A stretch of DNA of 64,000 nucleotides from CAYPXJ01 sp964414595 (GCA_964414595.1 CAYPXJ010000001.1:1-64000), one strand, 5' to 3'; positions 19,112 to 27,904 are shown, counted from the stretch's first letter. The notes: generated by a model not told the origin, from the letters alone. Numbers and translations are program-made.

Positions 19112-19399
19112 ATGCTCTATTTAATGCGCAAATTAGGCGAGTCGATCATCATCAATAACAATATCAAAATTCAGGTGGTGGAAGTGCGCGGCCGCTCGGT
19201 AAAACTCGGCTTTGAATTTCCGCCCGACGTGACTGTACTGCGTGAAGAAATTCACCAGCGCATTATGCAGGAAAACCTGGCGGCAATGCGCTCCGGCGCC
19301 GATATGGATGCCGATGCAATCGGCAATCTCGAATTACCGCATAAGAGCACGACTAAGCCTATACAAAACATCACAAATCCTCCTAAACCAAAATCCTAA
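19112..19399 (+). CDS. csrA: CsrA-family RNA-binding regulator, C-terminally extended
   Basis: 95 aa. The first 60 residues match CsrA: MLYLMRKLGESIIINNNIK, then VVEVRGRSVKLGFEFPPDVTVLREEIHQRI. CsrA dimers bind GGA motifs in mRNA leaders and repress or stabilise translation. The remaining 35 residues are an acidic then Lys/Pro-rich tail not found in canonical CsrA (about 61 aa). The core GxxVxLG and VxREE positions are kept, but RSVKLGFEFP departs from the usual IRLGIxAP. A second, more canonical csrA lies at 36620. It precedes tyrA by 3 bp. Confidence 0.85.
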   Translation: MLYLMRKLGESIIINNNIKIQVVEVRGRSVKLGFEFPPDVTVLREEIHQRIMQENLAAMRSGADMDADAIGNLELPHKSTTKPIQNITNPPKPKS

Positions 19400-19402
19400 C
19401 CG

Positions 19403-20413
19403 ATGTTTGAAAACCTTCTGATTGTCGGCGTGGGTTTGATGGGCGGTTCATTAGCGCTCGCCTGTAAGCAACGGGGTTTGGCCAAATACATTGTAGGTTA
19501 TGGTAACTCACAGCAAAATATGGAAGTTGCACTCGATCGCGGCCTTATCGATTTACATGCGCGCAATCTCGCGCAAGCTGCAGCTCATGCGGATTTGGTG
19601 GTATTGGCAACGTCTGTATCGCTTTATTCGGAACTGACACGTGAGCTGGGAAAATCGTTGCGCGCTTCTGCAATTCTGACCGATCTTGGTTCGGTTAAAA
19701 AACCCGCGATTGATGCCATACTCCCCTATCTTTCTGGCACTGTCATTCCCCAGTTTGTGCCGGCTCATCCTATCGCTGGAACCGAAAAATCCGGAGCGGC
19801 GAATGCGCTGCCGGATTTATTTTTCGGCAAACGCACGATCATCACGCCGCATGCGCAAATTGCACAAAGCGCGCAGGAGAAAATGATCAAATTCTGGGAA
19901 AAAATCGGCTGCCAGGTAGAAACCATGGAGCCGGAAACCCATGACCGCATTTACGCCTGCGTCTCGCATGTCCCCCATCTTTCTATTTATGCTCTTTTAC
20001 TTTCGCTGGGAAACGGGCTTAATAATGAGGCTGGCGCTAAGAAATTCTTCCGCATTGGCGGCTCAAGCCCGGAAATGTGGCGCGATATATTGCTGCTGAA
20101 TAAAAAAGAAGTCGTAACTGCTATCACGCAATATTCTGACTATTTGAAAACAAAAAAATCTGACAATCTTCAACAAGCGATTGTAGGTAGTCTTGTGGCG
20201 CTTTGCGGTGTAGATCGTCATCGTGCCGGTGCTGGCCTGCAAGGCATTGTAGAAGCCGAGCATTTGGAGCAACTTTCTACCAAAGCAGGTCTGGACGCTT
20301 ACGTAAAAGAACTCAGCCATTTAAAGCAAATGATTGCCGACAATAAATCGGAAGCACTCTTGCAACGTTTGGCCGAAGCGCGCCAGCGCTACCGCGAAGT
20401 GTTTGAAAATTAG
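19403..20413 (+). CDS. tyrA: Prephenate/arogenate dehydrogenase
   Basis: 336 aa. It oxidatively decarboxylates prephenate (or arogenate) in tyrosine biosynthesis. The N-terminal Rossmann motif is VGVGLMGGSLALA (about 8-20), followed by the conserved catalytic-loop region FVPAHPIAGTEKSGAANA and the His-containing SHVPHLSIYAL helix. The helical dimerisation domain extends to about 300. There is no fused chorismate mutase, which is encoded separately at 30817. The gene converges on pheA with a 4-bp overlap and ends in TAG. Confidence 0.9.
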   Translation: MFENLLIVGVGLMGGSLALACKQRGLAKYIVGYGNSQQNMEVALDRGLIDLHARNLAQAAAHADLVVLATSVSLYSELTRELGKSLRASAILTDLGSVKKPAIDAILPYLSGTVIPQFVPAHPIAGTEKSGAANALPDLFFGKRTIITPHAQIAQSAQEKMIKFWEKIGCQVETMEPETHDRIYACVSHVPHLSIYALLLSLGNGLNNEAGAKKFFRIGGSSPEMWRDILLLNKKEVVTAITQYSDYLKTKKSDNLQQAIVGSLVALCGVDRHRAGAGLQGIVEAEHLEQLSTKAGLDAYVKELSHLKQMIADNKSEALLQRLAEARQRYREVFEN

Positions 20414-21255
20414 CGGCGCTCTTTCGCCGCTGGATATACGCCCAGCACTTGCACTTTCTTCGTGAAGAATCCTAATTCTTCGAGGGCCAACTGCACGTTT
20501 TTCTGGCTCGGATGACCTTCGAGCGTCACATAAAACTGCGCCGCGCCAGAAGTGCCGCCAGGTATATAACTTTCCAATTTAAGCAAGTTCACTTGATTCG
20601 TTGCAAAGCCGCCGAGCGCTTTATAAAGCGCCGCCGGTATATTTCGAATGGTGAACAAAAGCGTCGTCAGCACCATATTTTTTTCGGGATCAACATCAAT
20701 TTCTTCGCGTGAAATTGTCATGAATATCGTTGTATTCGTATCCGAATCCTCAAAATGCGGCACTAAAATTTTCAGTCCGTATAAACCCGCAGCCAATTCG
20801 GAACAAAGCGCCGCCTTGCTTGTATCCTTCCACTCCGCCGCGTGCTTTGCCGCCAGCGCCGTATCGGAATAGGTAATCGCCTGGTATTTGCGCTTATGAA
20901 TATTTTCGCGGCATTGCATCAATGCCTGCGGGTGCGAATATACTTCTTTGATAGTTTTTTCTGTCGCACCTTCCGGCGCCGCCAGCACATGCACCACCCG
21001 GTGGAAATATTCTCCAATGATGTGCAGCTTTGTTTTCGGCAACAGATTGTGAATTTCCGCCACGCGTCCGGCCTGCGAATTTTCAATCGGAATCAGGCCA
21101 AGATCGGCGCGCCCCTCTTCTACCGCCTCGAAAACATCCTCAAAGCTAGGGCATGGCAGGGTTTCCATGTAGGGATAGGCGTTGCGCGCCGCCATATCGG
21201 AATGCGCGCCCACCGCGCCCTGAAATGCGATTAAATTTGTTTTTTTCGCGCTCAT
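20410..21255 (-). CDS. pheA: Prephenate dehydratase
   Basis: About 281 aa from ATG 21255 (a GTG 12 codons upstream is the alternative). It converts prephenate to phenylpyruvate. The catalytic lobes include IAFQGAVGAHSDMAA, GLIPIENSQAGRV and the region leading to SDTALAAKHAA. The TRF-equivalent catalytic position lies in the segment DSDTNTTIFMTISRE, where TTIF replaces the usual TRF, a departure worth checking. A C-terminal ACT domain with LESYIPGG replaces the typical ESRP Phe-binding motif. It is monofunctional, with no AroQ fusion. Confidence 0.88.
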   Translation of the reverse strand: MSAKKTNLIAFQGAVGAHSDMAARNAYPYMETLPCPSFEDVFEAVEEGRADLGLIPIENSQAGRVAEIHNLLPKTKLHIIGEYFHRVVHVLAAPEGATEKTIKEVYSHPQALMQCRENIHKRKYQAITYSDTALAAKHAAEWKDTSKAALCSELAAGLYGLKILVPHFEDSDTNTTIFMTISREEIDVDPEKNMVLTTLLFTIRNIPAALYKALGGFATNQVNLLKLESYIPGGTSGAAQFYVTLEGHPSQKNVQLALEELGFFTKKVQVLGVYPAAKERR

Positions 21256-21339
21256 AAACCCGTGTAACCCCTGGAAATCCTTGTTTTTCACTGTTATAAT
21301 CCTATATTCATACTATAAATTCACGGAATTGAAAGCATT

Positions 21340-22710
21340 ATGGCTGCCCCGAAAGTAAAGAAATCATCCGATTGGACTCCGCAAACCTGGCGCAAAAAAC
21401 CGATTCGCCAGCAGCCGGAATATGGCGATAAAAAGGCCGTCGCCGCGGTCGAAGAAAAGCTGAAATCGCTGCCGCCGCTGATTGCTGCCAGCGAAGCGCG
21501 CGCGCTGAAATCGCGTTTAGCCGATGTTGCGGCGGGTAAGGCGTTTTTGCTGCAGGGCGGTGACTGCGCTGAGAGTTTCGCCGAATTCAGCGAGCATAAT
21601 CTGCGCGCTTTTTTCCGCGTGATGCTGCAGATGACCGTTGCGCTGATGTACGGCGCGGGCAAACCAATCGTCAAAGTTGGCCGCATTGCTGGACAATTCG
21701 CCAAGCCGCGCTCGGATGGCACCGAAAAACAGGGCAATAAAGAATTACCGAGCTATCGGGGTGATGCCGTCAACCGTATGGATTTCACCGACGAAGCGCG
21801 TTTGCCCTCGCCGGAAAATTTGCTCCGCGTGTACGAACAATCGTCGATTACGCTCAATTACCTGCGCACGCTCGCCGGCGGTGGATTCGCTGCGCTAAAA
21901 AATGTTGATAGCTGGAACGAGGATTTCATCGCGAAATCACCGCAAGGCAAACGTTTTGAAGATATTGTGCAGGGCATTCATGAGGCGATTAATTTTATCG
22001 AGGCGTGCGGGCTTTCGCCTTCCACAATGAAAGAACTTTCGAGCGCCGAATTTTTCACCTCGCACGAAGGCCTGATTTTGAATTACGAAGAGGGCCTCAC
22101 GCGCAAGGATAAAGAAACCGGCGAATATTATTCCTGCTCCGCGCATATGTTGTGGATTGGTGATCGCACGCGCGCGCTGGATGAAGCGCATATTGAATAT
22201 TTCCGCGGCATTGCGAACCCGGTCGGCTGCAAAGTCGGCCCGAGCATGAAACCGGACGAGCTTTTGAAACTTATCGATATTCTAAACCCGGAAAACGAGC
22301 CGGGCCGCTTGGTGCTGATTAGCCGCATGGGTGCGGAAAAGGTGAAGGATTTACTGCCGCCGCTCGTGCGCGCGGTCGCGAAAGAAGGCAAGCAAGTTGT
22401 CTGGTCCTGCGACCCGATGCACGGCAACACAATCAAATCGCCGACCGGTTACAAAACACGCCCGTTCAATAAAATCCTCGCTGAAGTGAAAGGATTTTTT
22501 GACGTGCACGAGGCCGAAGGCACGCATGCCGGCGGCGTGCATTTTGAAATGACAGGCCAGGATGTGACCGAATGTATCGGTGGTGCGCAGGCGATTTCGG
22601 AAATTAATTTGAAGGATCGTTACCACACGCATTGCGACCCGCGCCTCAACGCCTCGCAATCGCTCGAGCTCGCATTTTTATTGTGTGAAGAGCTGAAAGG
22701 CGCCCGCTAA
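21340..22710 (+). CDS. 3-deoxy-7-phosphoheptulonate synthase, class II
   Basis: 456 aa, the plant/mycobacterial-type (class II) DAHP synthase that starts the shikimate pathway from PEP and erythrose 4-phosphate. Hallmarks include WTPQTWRKKPIRQQPEY at the N-terminus, LLQGGDCAESFAEF (metal-binding Cys), KVGRIAGQFAKPRS, SYRGDAVN, HMLWIGDRTR, and the PEP/metal site WSCDPMHGNT with THAGGVHFEMTGQDVTEC. It is unrelated in sequence to the AroF/G/H class I enzymes. It lies next to the divergent pheA, putting the entry and exit steps of aromatic synthesis side by side. Confidence 0.95.
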   Translation: MAAPKVKKSSDWTPQTWRKKPIRQQPEYGDKKAVAAVEEKLKSLPPLIAASEARALKSRLADVAAGKAFLLQGGDCAESFAEFSEHNLRAFFRVMLQMTVALMYGAGKPIVKVGRIAGQFAKPRSDGTEKQGNKELPSYRGDAVNRMDFTDEARLPSPENLLRVYEQSSITLNYLRTLAGGGFAALKNVDSWNEDFIAKSPQGKRFEDIVQGIHEAINFIEACGLSPSTMKELSSAEFFTSHEGLILNYEEGLTRKDKETGEYYSCSAHMLWIGDRTRALDEAHIEYFRGIANPVGCKVGPSMKPDELLKLIDILNPENEPGRLVLISRMGAEKVKDLLPPLVRAVAKEGKQVVWSCDPMHGNTIKSPTGYKTRPFNKILAEVKGFFDVHEAEGTHAGGVHFEMTGQDVTECIGGAQAISEINLKDRYHTHCDPRLNASQSLELAFLLCEELKGAR

Positions 22711-22718
22711 AGCAGATT

Positions 22719-22798
22719 GTCATTCTTCGTTGCGCAGAAGGCGCAAGCGGAGAATCCAGTCTGGATCCTCGGCCTCGCTAACGCTCGCCAAGGATGAC
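22719..22798. repeat. REP-like imperfect palindrome
   Basis: About 80 bp between two convergent stop codons. Outer arms are GTCATTCTT (22719-22727) and AAGGATGAC (22790-22798), 8 of 9 complementary. The centre is a tight ATCCAG-T-CTGGAT hairpin (22754-22766), with further imperfect pairing of GC-rich segments between. The structure is like the mobile palindromic elements found between convergent genes in many alphaproteobacterial genomes; it could also serve as a bidirectional terminator. Confidence 0.65.
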
Positions 22799-22802
22799 GA
22801 GG

Positions 22803-23510
22803 TTACTGAAACTTGCGACGTTTAAACGCCTTAACGTCCGGCAATTCCAACTTAAACCACTCGCCGTTGGCACGGCGATCAGCGAAACGGCGATGCCAAT
22901 AAGCTTCAATGCCATCAGGATCGTCTGTCCGAATAGTGTGAACAATCGTTAAATTTTCCGGCAACGCTATCGTGACTTCCTTTACGCGGCGCTCAAGATT
23001 GGACGTTTTGCCTATTTTGTAATGATTACCTGACTTAAAAAGATATACATGACCTTCTGTAACAGCAGATTCAGAAAAACTTTTTTGAAGTGGTTTAAAC
23101 TCTGCACATAAAATCGCAATATCTTCCAATTCTGATTTCCCGGATACATAAGCAGCTACCTCTGCAATGAAATCCCTTTTCGTCGAGAAATGATTTAAAA
23201 TCGTGCTATGTGAAGGAAAATCAGAATCCTTTTTACTATATAGTCTTAGGTCACCAAAAGTAGGGATTTTGCCGTAATAACGAATTGCTGGAACTAACTT
23301 TTCTAACATCGTAGCTTTGTCGATACGTTGGTTTAATTTATTAGCTGAAAAACCAGCTTCTTTTAATGCATCACTCCACCGAGCCCAGTATTTACCATAC
23401 CATTCTGATTGTTTAATTCCTGTTTCTCTTTCAAATGCCTTCACTCCGAGAGCATTATTATTTTTAGCCGTTTCTTTAATTGCTTTAACAATTTCTTCGC
23501 GACTAGCCAT
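22803..23510 (-). CDS. HNH-repeat/T5orf172-like GIY-YIG nuclease-domain protein
   Basis: 235 aa from ATG 23510 (GTG 23516 is also in frame and would overlap the purL stop). Two N-terminal units, about 1-58 and 62-120, have the pattern of homing-endonuclease-associated repeats (EEIVKAIKETAKNNNALG...WARWSDALKEAGF and a more diverged second copy). The C-terminal 85 residues resemble the T5orf172/Mug113 branch of GIY-YIG nucleases: GHVYLFKSG, HYKIGKTSNLERRVKEV, and HRRFADRRANGEWFKL. The putative Tyr, Arg and Glu positions are present. The gene is more AT-rich than its neighbours and sits directly behind purL, suggesting acquired DNA. Function and target are unknown. Confidence 0.75.
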   Translation of the reverse strand: MASREEIVKAIKETAKNNNALGVKAFERETGIKQSEWYGKYWARWSDALKEAGFSANKLNQRIDKATMLEKLVPAIRYYGKIPTFGDLRLYSKKDSDFPSHSTILNHFSTKRDFIAEVAAYVSGKSELEDIAILCAEFKPLQKSFSESAVTEGHVYLFKSGNHYKIGKTSNLERRVKEVTIALPENLTIVHTIRTDDPDGIEAYWHRRFADRRANGEWFKLELPDVKAFKRRKFQ

Positions 23511-23512
23511 AA

Positions 23513-25723
23513 TCACCCAAAAAATTTCGGCATCGTTGCTTCGTGGGCGGTTTTTAAATCGCGTACCACGATTTTATTTTGACCAACCGCAATCGCATCA
23601 CCACCGGTCGCACCTAATTTTGTAAGCGGAATGCCCGATTTTTTTGCCTGATCTTCGAGTTTCACTGCAACAGATTTTTCTACCGCCACCACATAGCGCG
23701 CCTGATCTTCACCAAACCAGAACGCCGCGGCCGGAAGCGCGTTTTGTTCCTCGAGCGCCGCACCGATATTCGATGCCATCGCCATCTCTGCAATCGCGAC
23801 CAGCAAACCGCCATCCGCCACGTCATGACAGGTTTTCACCGCACCCTGCTCAACAAGCTCGCGCACAAATGTTGCGTGTTTTTTTTCCGCCGCGAGATCA
23901 ACCGCCGGCGGCGTACCTTTTTCCGATTTTTCGATCTCACGCAAATAAATTGATGCGCCGAGATGGCCTTTTGTTTCACCAATCAGATAAATCACTTCGC
24001 CTTCCGCCTTGAACGGAATCGTCGCGAGTTTCGTCACATCTTTGAGCAGACCAACGCCGCCGATATTCGGCGTCGGCAAAATCGCCTGACCGCTGGTTTC
24101 GTTGTAAAGCGAGACGTTGCCCGAAACCACTGGGTAATCGAGCGTTTTGCACGCTTCCACCATGCCTTCAATCGCGCCGACAAGCTGGCCCATAATCTCC
24201 GGCCGCTCCGGGCTGCCGAAATTCAAGCAGTTCGTAATCGCGAGCGGCAGCGCACCCGTCGCGGAAATATTGCGATAGCTTTCCGCCACCGCCTGTTTGC
24301 CGCCCTCAACCGGGTCCGCGAAACAATAACGCGGCGTGCAATCGCTCGTCACCGCCAGCGCTTTTTTCGTGTTATGCACGCGCACCACCGACGCATCGCC
24401 ACCGGGGCAAATCACCGTATCGTTCATCACCATGTGATCATATTGTTCCCAAATCCAGCGCTTGCTGCAGAGATCGGGCGTGGCAAGAAGTTGCTTTAGC
24501 GTCGTGAGAATTTCTTGTTTGTTTTTAATCGCGTCGAAACCGATTTTTTCGCGCGCGGGCGTTGCCACATGTGGGCGATCATAGACCGGCGCCTGATCCG
24601 AAAACGGCGCGATCGGCAACGTACCCACAATCTTGCCTTCGCGCTTTAGTGTGAGCAAACCAGAGTCGTTGAGTTTGCCAATCACGGCGAAATCCAAACC
24701 CCATTTATCAAACACCATGCGCGCCTGTTCTTCTTTATCCGGCCGCACGATCATGAGCATACGCTCCTGACTTTCGGAGAGCATAATTTCATAAGCTGTC
24801 ATGCCAAATTCGCGCTTCGGTACGCGGTCCAGATCGAGTTCCAAACCCATACCGCCGCGGCCCGCCATTTCGATAGAAGAAGAAGTCATCCCCGCCGCTC
24901 CCATATCCTGAATCGCGAGAATCGCATCCTGCTGCATCAATTCCATGCAGGCTTCAATGAGTAATTTTTCGGTGAACGGATCACCCACTTGCACGGTCGG
25001 GCGTTTTGATTCGGTTTGATCGTCGAATTCGGCGGAGGCCATCACCGCGCCTTTGATGCCATCGCGGCCGGTTTTCGCACCGACATAGACGACGGAATTA
25101 CCGATACCCGTTGCGCGCGCGTAGAAAATTTTATCGGCGTCTGCAATGCCCACCGTCATCGCGTTCACCAAAATATTGCCGTTATAGGCAGGGTGGAATG
25201 TACATTCGCCGCCAACCGTTGGGATGCCGACGCAATTACCGTAACCACCGATACCGGAAACCACGCCGCTCACTAAATGTGACGTTTTGGGATGATCGAT
25301 TGCACCAAAACGCAGCGCGTTCAGATTCGCCACCGGACGTGCACCCATCGTGAACACGTCGCGCAAAATCCCGCCAACGCCGGTTGCAGCACCTTGATAC
25401 GGCTCGATATAAGATGGATGGTTGTGACTTTCCATTTTGAAAATCGCCGCCTGGCCATCGCCGATATCGATCACGCCCGCGTTTTCTCCCGGCCCGCAAA
25501 TCACCCATGGCGCCGTCGTCGGCAGTTTTTTCAAATGAATACGCGTGGATTTATAGGAGCAATGTTCGCTCCACATCGCGCCGAAAATCCCGAGCTCCAC
25601 CAGATTCGGCTCGCGGCCAAGAATTTCCAGAATGCGCGCATATTCTTCCGGCTTTAAGCCATGCGCGGCGATCACATCCGGCGTCATTTTATTTTCTTCC
25701 TGCGGTTTTGGAATCGCGCTCAT
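23513..25723 (-). CDS. purL: Phosphoribosylformylglycinamidine synthase subunit PurL
   Basis: 736 aa, the small-type PurL that works with PurS and PurQ. It catalyses the ATP-dependent amidation of FGAR to FGAM. Signatures are GIFGAMWSEHCSYKSTR (about 47-63), KMESHNHPSYIEPYQGAATGVGG (ATP/Mg site, about 95-117) and the glycine-rich VPTVGGE segment. Two AIRS-like halves follow, the second containing CHDVADGGLLVAIAEMA. Its ATG overlaps the purQ stop (ATGA), and it is the last pathway gene of the purCSQL run. Confidence 0.95.
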   Translation of the reverse strand: MSAIPKPQEENKMTPDVIAAHGLKPEEYARILEILGREPNLVELGIFGAMWSEHCSYKSTRIHLKKLPTTAPWVICGPGENAGVIDIGDGQAAIFKMESHNHPSYIEPYQGAATGVGGILRDVFTMGARPVANLNALRFGAIDHPKTSHLVSGVVSGIGGYGNCVGIPTVGGECTFHPAYNGNILVNAMTVGIADADKIFYARATGIGNSVVYVGAKTGRDGIKGAVMASAEFDDQTESKRPTVQVGDPFTEKLLIEACMELMQQDAILAIQDMGAAGMTSSSIEMAGRGGMGLELDLDRVPKREFGMTAYEIMLSESQERMLMIVRPDKEEQARMVFDKWGLDFAVIGKLNDSGLLTLKREGKIVGTLPIAPFSDQAPVYDRPHVATPAREKIGFDAIKNKQEILTTLKQLLATPDLCSKRWIWEQYDHMVMNDTVICPGGDASVVRVHNTKKALAVTSDCTPRYCFADPVEGGKQAVAESYRNISATGALPLAITNCLNFGSPERPEIMGQLVGAIEGMVEACKTLDYPVVSGNVSLYNETSGQAILPTPNIGGVGLLKDVTKLATIPFKAEGEVIYLIGETKGHLGASIYLREIEKSEKGTPPAVDLAAEKKHATFVRELVEQGAVKTCHDVADGGLLVAIAEMAMASNIGAALEEQNALPAAAFWFGEDQARYVVAVEKSVAVKLEDQAKKSGIPLTKLGATGGDAIAVGQNKIVVRDLKTAHEATMPKFFG

Positions 25724-26417
25724 CCGAAACTCTCCAACAGCGATTCAAACATGCGGCGNNNNNNNNNNCATCGATACCGCCCGTCACCGTGTCCGCGCGG
25801 CGCTCCGGATGCGGCATCATGCCAAGCACATTTTTCTTTTCGTTCAAAACACCCGCGATGTTTTCTTGCGCACCATTCGGACATGCTTCCGGCGTGATTT
25901 TACCCTCGTCATTGCAATAACGGAACGCAATACGATCTTCATCCTGTAGCTTTTTTAAATCCTGCACATCGATGCGGTAATTACCTTCGTGGTGCGCAAT
26001 CGGAATTTTTATCACTTCTTCTTTTTTATAACGCTTGGTGAACACGCTATTCGTATTCGCCGGCTTCAGGAAAACATCTTTGCAAAGAAATTTGAGCCCC
26101 GCATTGCGAATCAGAGCACCCGGCAACATATGCGTTTCGGTAAGAATCTGAAAACCGTTGCAAATGCCAAGTACGTACCCACCTTTTTCTGCATGTGCTT
26201 TGACAGCCTGCATTACGGGTGACAAGGAAGCAATCGCCCCGCAGCGCAAATAATCACCATAACTAAAGCCACCGGGCACAACCACCAAATCGACCTTCGG
26301 CATGCCCGTATCTTTGTGCCAAACCATGTAGGGTTTTTTGCCGGTAATAGCCGTGAGCGCCACCGCGGCATCGCGGTCACAATTAGATCCAGGAAATACA
26401 AGAACAGCAGATTGCAT
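25720..26417 (-). CDS. purQ: Phosphoribosylformylglycinamidine synthase subunit PurQ, crossed by an assembly gap
   Basis: Class I glutamine amidotransferase subunit that feeds ammonia to PurL. The nucleophile Cys is in GYVLGICNGFQILTE and the catalytic His/Glu in GMMPHPER. The N-terminus is AVLVFPGSNCDRD. Ten Ns at 25759-25768 interrupt the last dozen codons. Reading past them in the -1/+2 shifted frame gives RRMFESLLESFG then TGA, the expected PurQ tail, so the true gap length must be 2 modulo 3 (2 nt would give GIDGRRMF). The gene itself is therefore probably intact. It overlaps purS by 1 nt (TAATG) and purL by 3 nt within ATGA. Confidence 0.9.
25759..25768. other. Assembly gap (10 N) in purQ
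   Basis: Placeholder run of ten Ns. The flanking purQ reading frames are only compatible if the real distance is 2 modulo 3, so ten is not the true length. Confidence 0.95.
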
Positions 26418-26659
26418 TATGCAGCTATATCAAATTTGTAATCTTCAATGACGGTATTCGCCAAAAGTTTCTGGCACATTTCTTCGATGCGGCGTTTGGC
26501 GGCATCTTTGTTCGTTTCTTTGAGCTCAATCTCAATAAATTTGCCCTGACGCACATCCGCCACTTCGGCAAAACCGAGGCTTCCCAAAGCGCTGGCGACC
26601 GCCTTACCCTGCGGGTCCAATACACCAGATTTCAATGTCACGTAAACTGTTGCTTTCAT
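26417..26659 (-). CDS. purS: Phosphoribosylformylglycinamidine synthase subunit PurS
   Basis: 80 aa, the standard PurS size. It bridges PurL and PurQ in the FGAM synthase complex. The pattern VYVTLKSGVLDPQGKAVASAL then KFIEIEL and ANTVIEDYKF is diagnostic. The start lies 3 bp after purC and the stop overlaps the purQ ATG by 1 nt. Confidence 0.95.
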   Translation of the reverse strand: MKATVYVTLKSGVLDPQGKAVASALGSLGFAEVADVRQGKFIEIELKETNKDAAKRRIEEMCQKLLANTVIEDYKFDIAA

Positions 26660-26662
26660 TCT

Positions 26663-27454
26663 CTACTCTTCCGTCGATTTTTTGCCGCGCGGCTTTTTGA
26701 TGTGCACGACTTTGCCTTTTTCTTCCACGAGCACACCCATGCGGCGCGCCACTTCTTCATACGCTTCTTCGATTTTGCCCAAATCGTTGCGGAAGCGATC
26801 TTTATCCAGCTTTTCGCCGGTTTTAATATCCCATAAACGGCAGGAATCCGGGCTCACTTCGTCGGCGAGCAGAATATATAATTCTTCATTTTCAAAAAAG
26901 CGACCGAACTCGATTTTGAAATCAACCAAACGCAGGCCAATACCCGCAAATAGACCCATCAAGAAATCATTGATGCGGTAGGCCATGTTTTTAATTTCTT
27001 CCAGCTCAACCGGGTGCACCCAGCCAAAAGTCACGATGTGATCATCATTCACAATCGGATCGCCCAGCTTGTCACTTTTATAGCAAAATTCGAGCAGCGG
27101 ATTCGGCAACTGCGTACCTTCCTCAACCCCCAAACGCTTGCACAGCGAACCAGCAGCGACGTTACGAATAATCACCTCAAGCGGGATAATCTCCACCGCC
27201 TTTACCAACTGCTCGCGCATATTGATGGATTTGATGAAATGCGTTGGCACGCCGATACCATTCAGCTTGCTCATCACAAATTCAGAAATGCGGTTATTAA
27301 TAACGCCCTTGCCGGCAATAAGACCACGCTTCTGGTTGTTAAACGCCGTCGCGTCATCTTTAAAATGCATGATATGCGTACCCGGCTCCGGGCCTTCAAA
27401 CAGCACTTTGGCTTTGCCTTCATAGATCATTTTGCGGCGAATATTATCAATCAT
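26663..27454 (-). CDS. purC: Phosphoribosylaminoimidazole-succinocarboxamide synthase
   Basis: 263 aa from ATG 27454; the in-frame GTG at 27460 is less likely. SAICAR synthase ligates aspartate to CAIR using ATP. Motifs are IYEGKAKVLFEGPEP, FKDDATAFN, the substrate loop region IPLEVIIRNVAAGSLCKRLG, and DFKIEFGR followed by LADEVSPDSCRLWD. It leads the purC-purS-purQ-purL run. A GAGAG Shine-Dalgarno-like element precedes ATG 27454. Confidence 0.95.
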   Translation of the reverse strand: MIDNIRRKMIYEGKAKVLFEGPEPGTHIMHFKDDATAFNNQKRGLIAGKGVINNRISEFVMSKLNGIGVPTHFIKSINMREQLVKAVEIIPLEVIIRNVAAGSLCKRLGVEEGTQLPNPLLEFCYKSDKLGDPIVNDDHIVTFGWVHPVELEEIKNMAYRINDFLMGLFAGIGLRLVDFKIEFGRFFENEELYILLADEVSPDSCRLWDIKTGEKLDKDRFRNDLGKIEEAYEEVARRMGVLVEEKGKVVHIKKPRGKKSTEE

Positions 27455-27462
27455 AAACACTC

Positions 27463-27522
27463 TCGGTTAGGGAGCCTGAAAAATAGGGCTAACCGACGGA
27501 TAATTGCAAGGAAATTCTTGCA
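27463..27522. promoter_or_regulatory. Two inverted repeats between purC and the zeta-subunit gene
   Basis: The 118-bp divergent intergenic region contains a perfect 8-bp inverted repeat, TCGGTTAG (27463-27470) and CTAACCGA (27489-27496), and a second one, TGCAAG/CTTGCA (27505-27522, 6-nt spacer). They may be operators or leader hairpins for purC. No purine riboswitch core is recognisable by eye. Confidence 0.4.
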
Positions 27523-27572
27523 CTTTTACCTCTGCTATCTATTATATGACACGTTTTAGAACAGGAGTGACC

Positions 27573-27904
27573 ATGTCGATATTCGATAAGCGTGAAAAAT
27601 CCCAAGAAGATAAATTCGCCCGTGATGCCGAAATGCAGTTCAAAGCGGCGGCGCGCCGAAATAAATTAATAGGCGAATGGGCATCTAAGCACCTGAAATT
27701 AGATGCAANNNNNNNNNNAAAAAGCAGGAAGAGTATATTCGAAAAGTAATCGAGGAGGATCTGCGCTCCCCCGGCGATGATGATGTAGTAGAAATGATCG
27801 CGCGTGATTTCAAAGCGGCGGGCCTTTCCCTTTCTGCAAAGGAAATCCGCCAACAGATGAATCACTTTTTCGAACAAGCCAGGAAAGAGCTTCTCGCTGG
27901 GTAA
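27573..27904 (+). CDS. F1-ATPase inhibitor subunit zeta (DUF1476), crossed by an assembly gap
   Basis: About 107-110 aa. The N-terminus (SIFDKREKSQEDKFARDAE, then FKAAARRNKLIGEWAS) and the C-terminus (EDLRSPGDDDVVEMIARDFK and REIRQ-like KEIRQQMNHFFEQARKEL) match the alphaproteobacterial zeta family, which inhibits the rotary F1-ATPase when it runs in reverse. Ten Ns (27709-27718) separate them and the frame changes across the gap. A one-base overlap of the contigs in the A-run would give LDAKKQEEY, exactly the expected spacing, so I regard the gene as intact. The ATG follows AGGAG by 5 nt. Confidence 0.88.
27709..27718. other. Assembly gap (10 N) in the zeta-subunit gene
   Basis: Placeholder Ns inside a poly-A run. 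Frame analysis requires a true length of 2 modulo 3; a contig overlap of one A (length -1) satisfies it without missing residues. Confidence 0.9.

Noticed and set aside
27463..27572. Purine riboswitch upstream of purC
   Set aside because: Inverted repeats are present, but the three-way junction core expected of a guanine/adenine aptamer is not.
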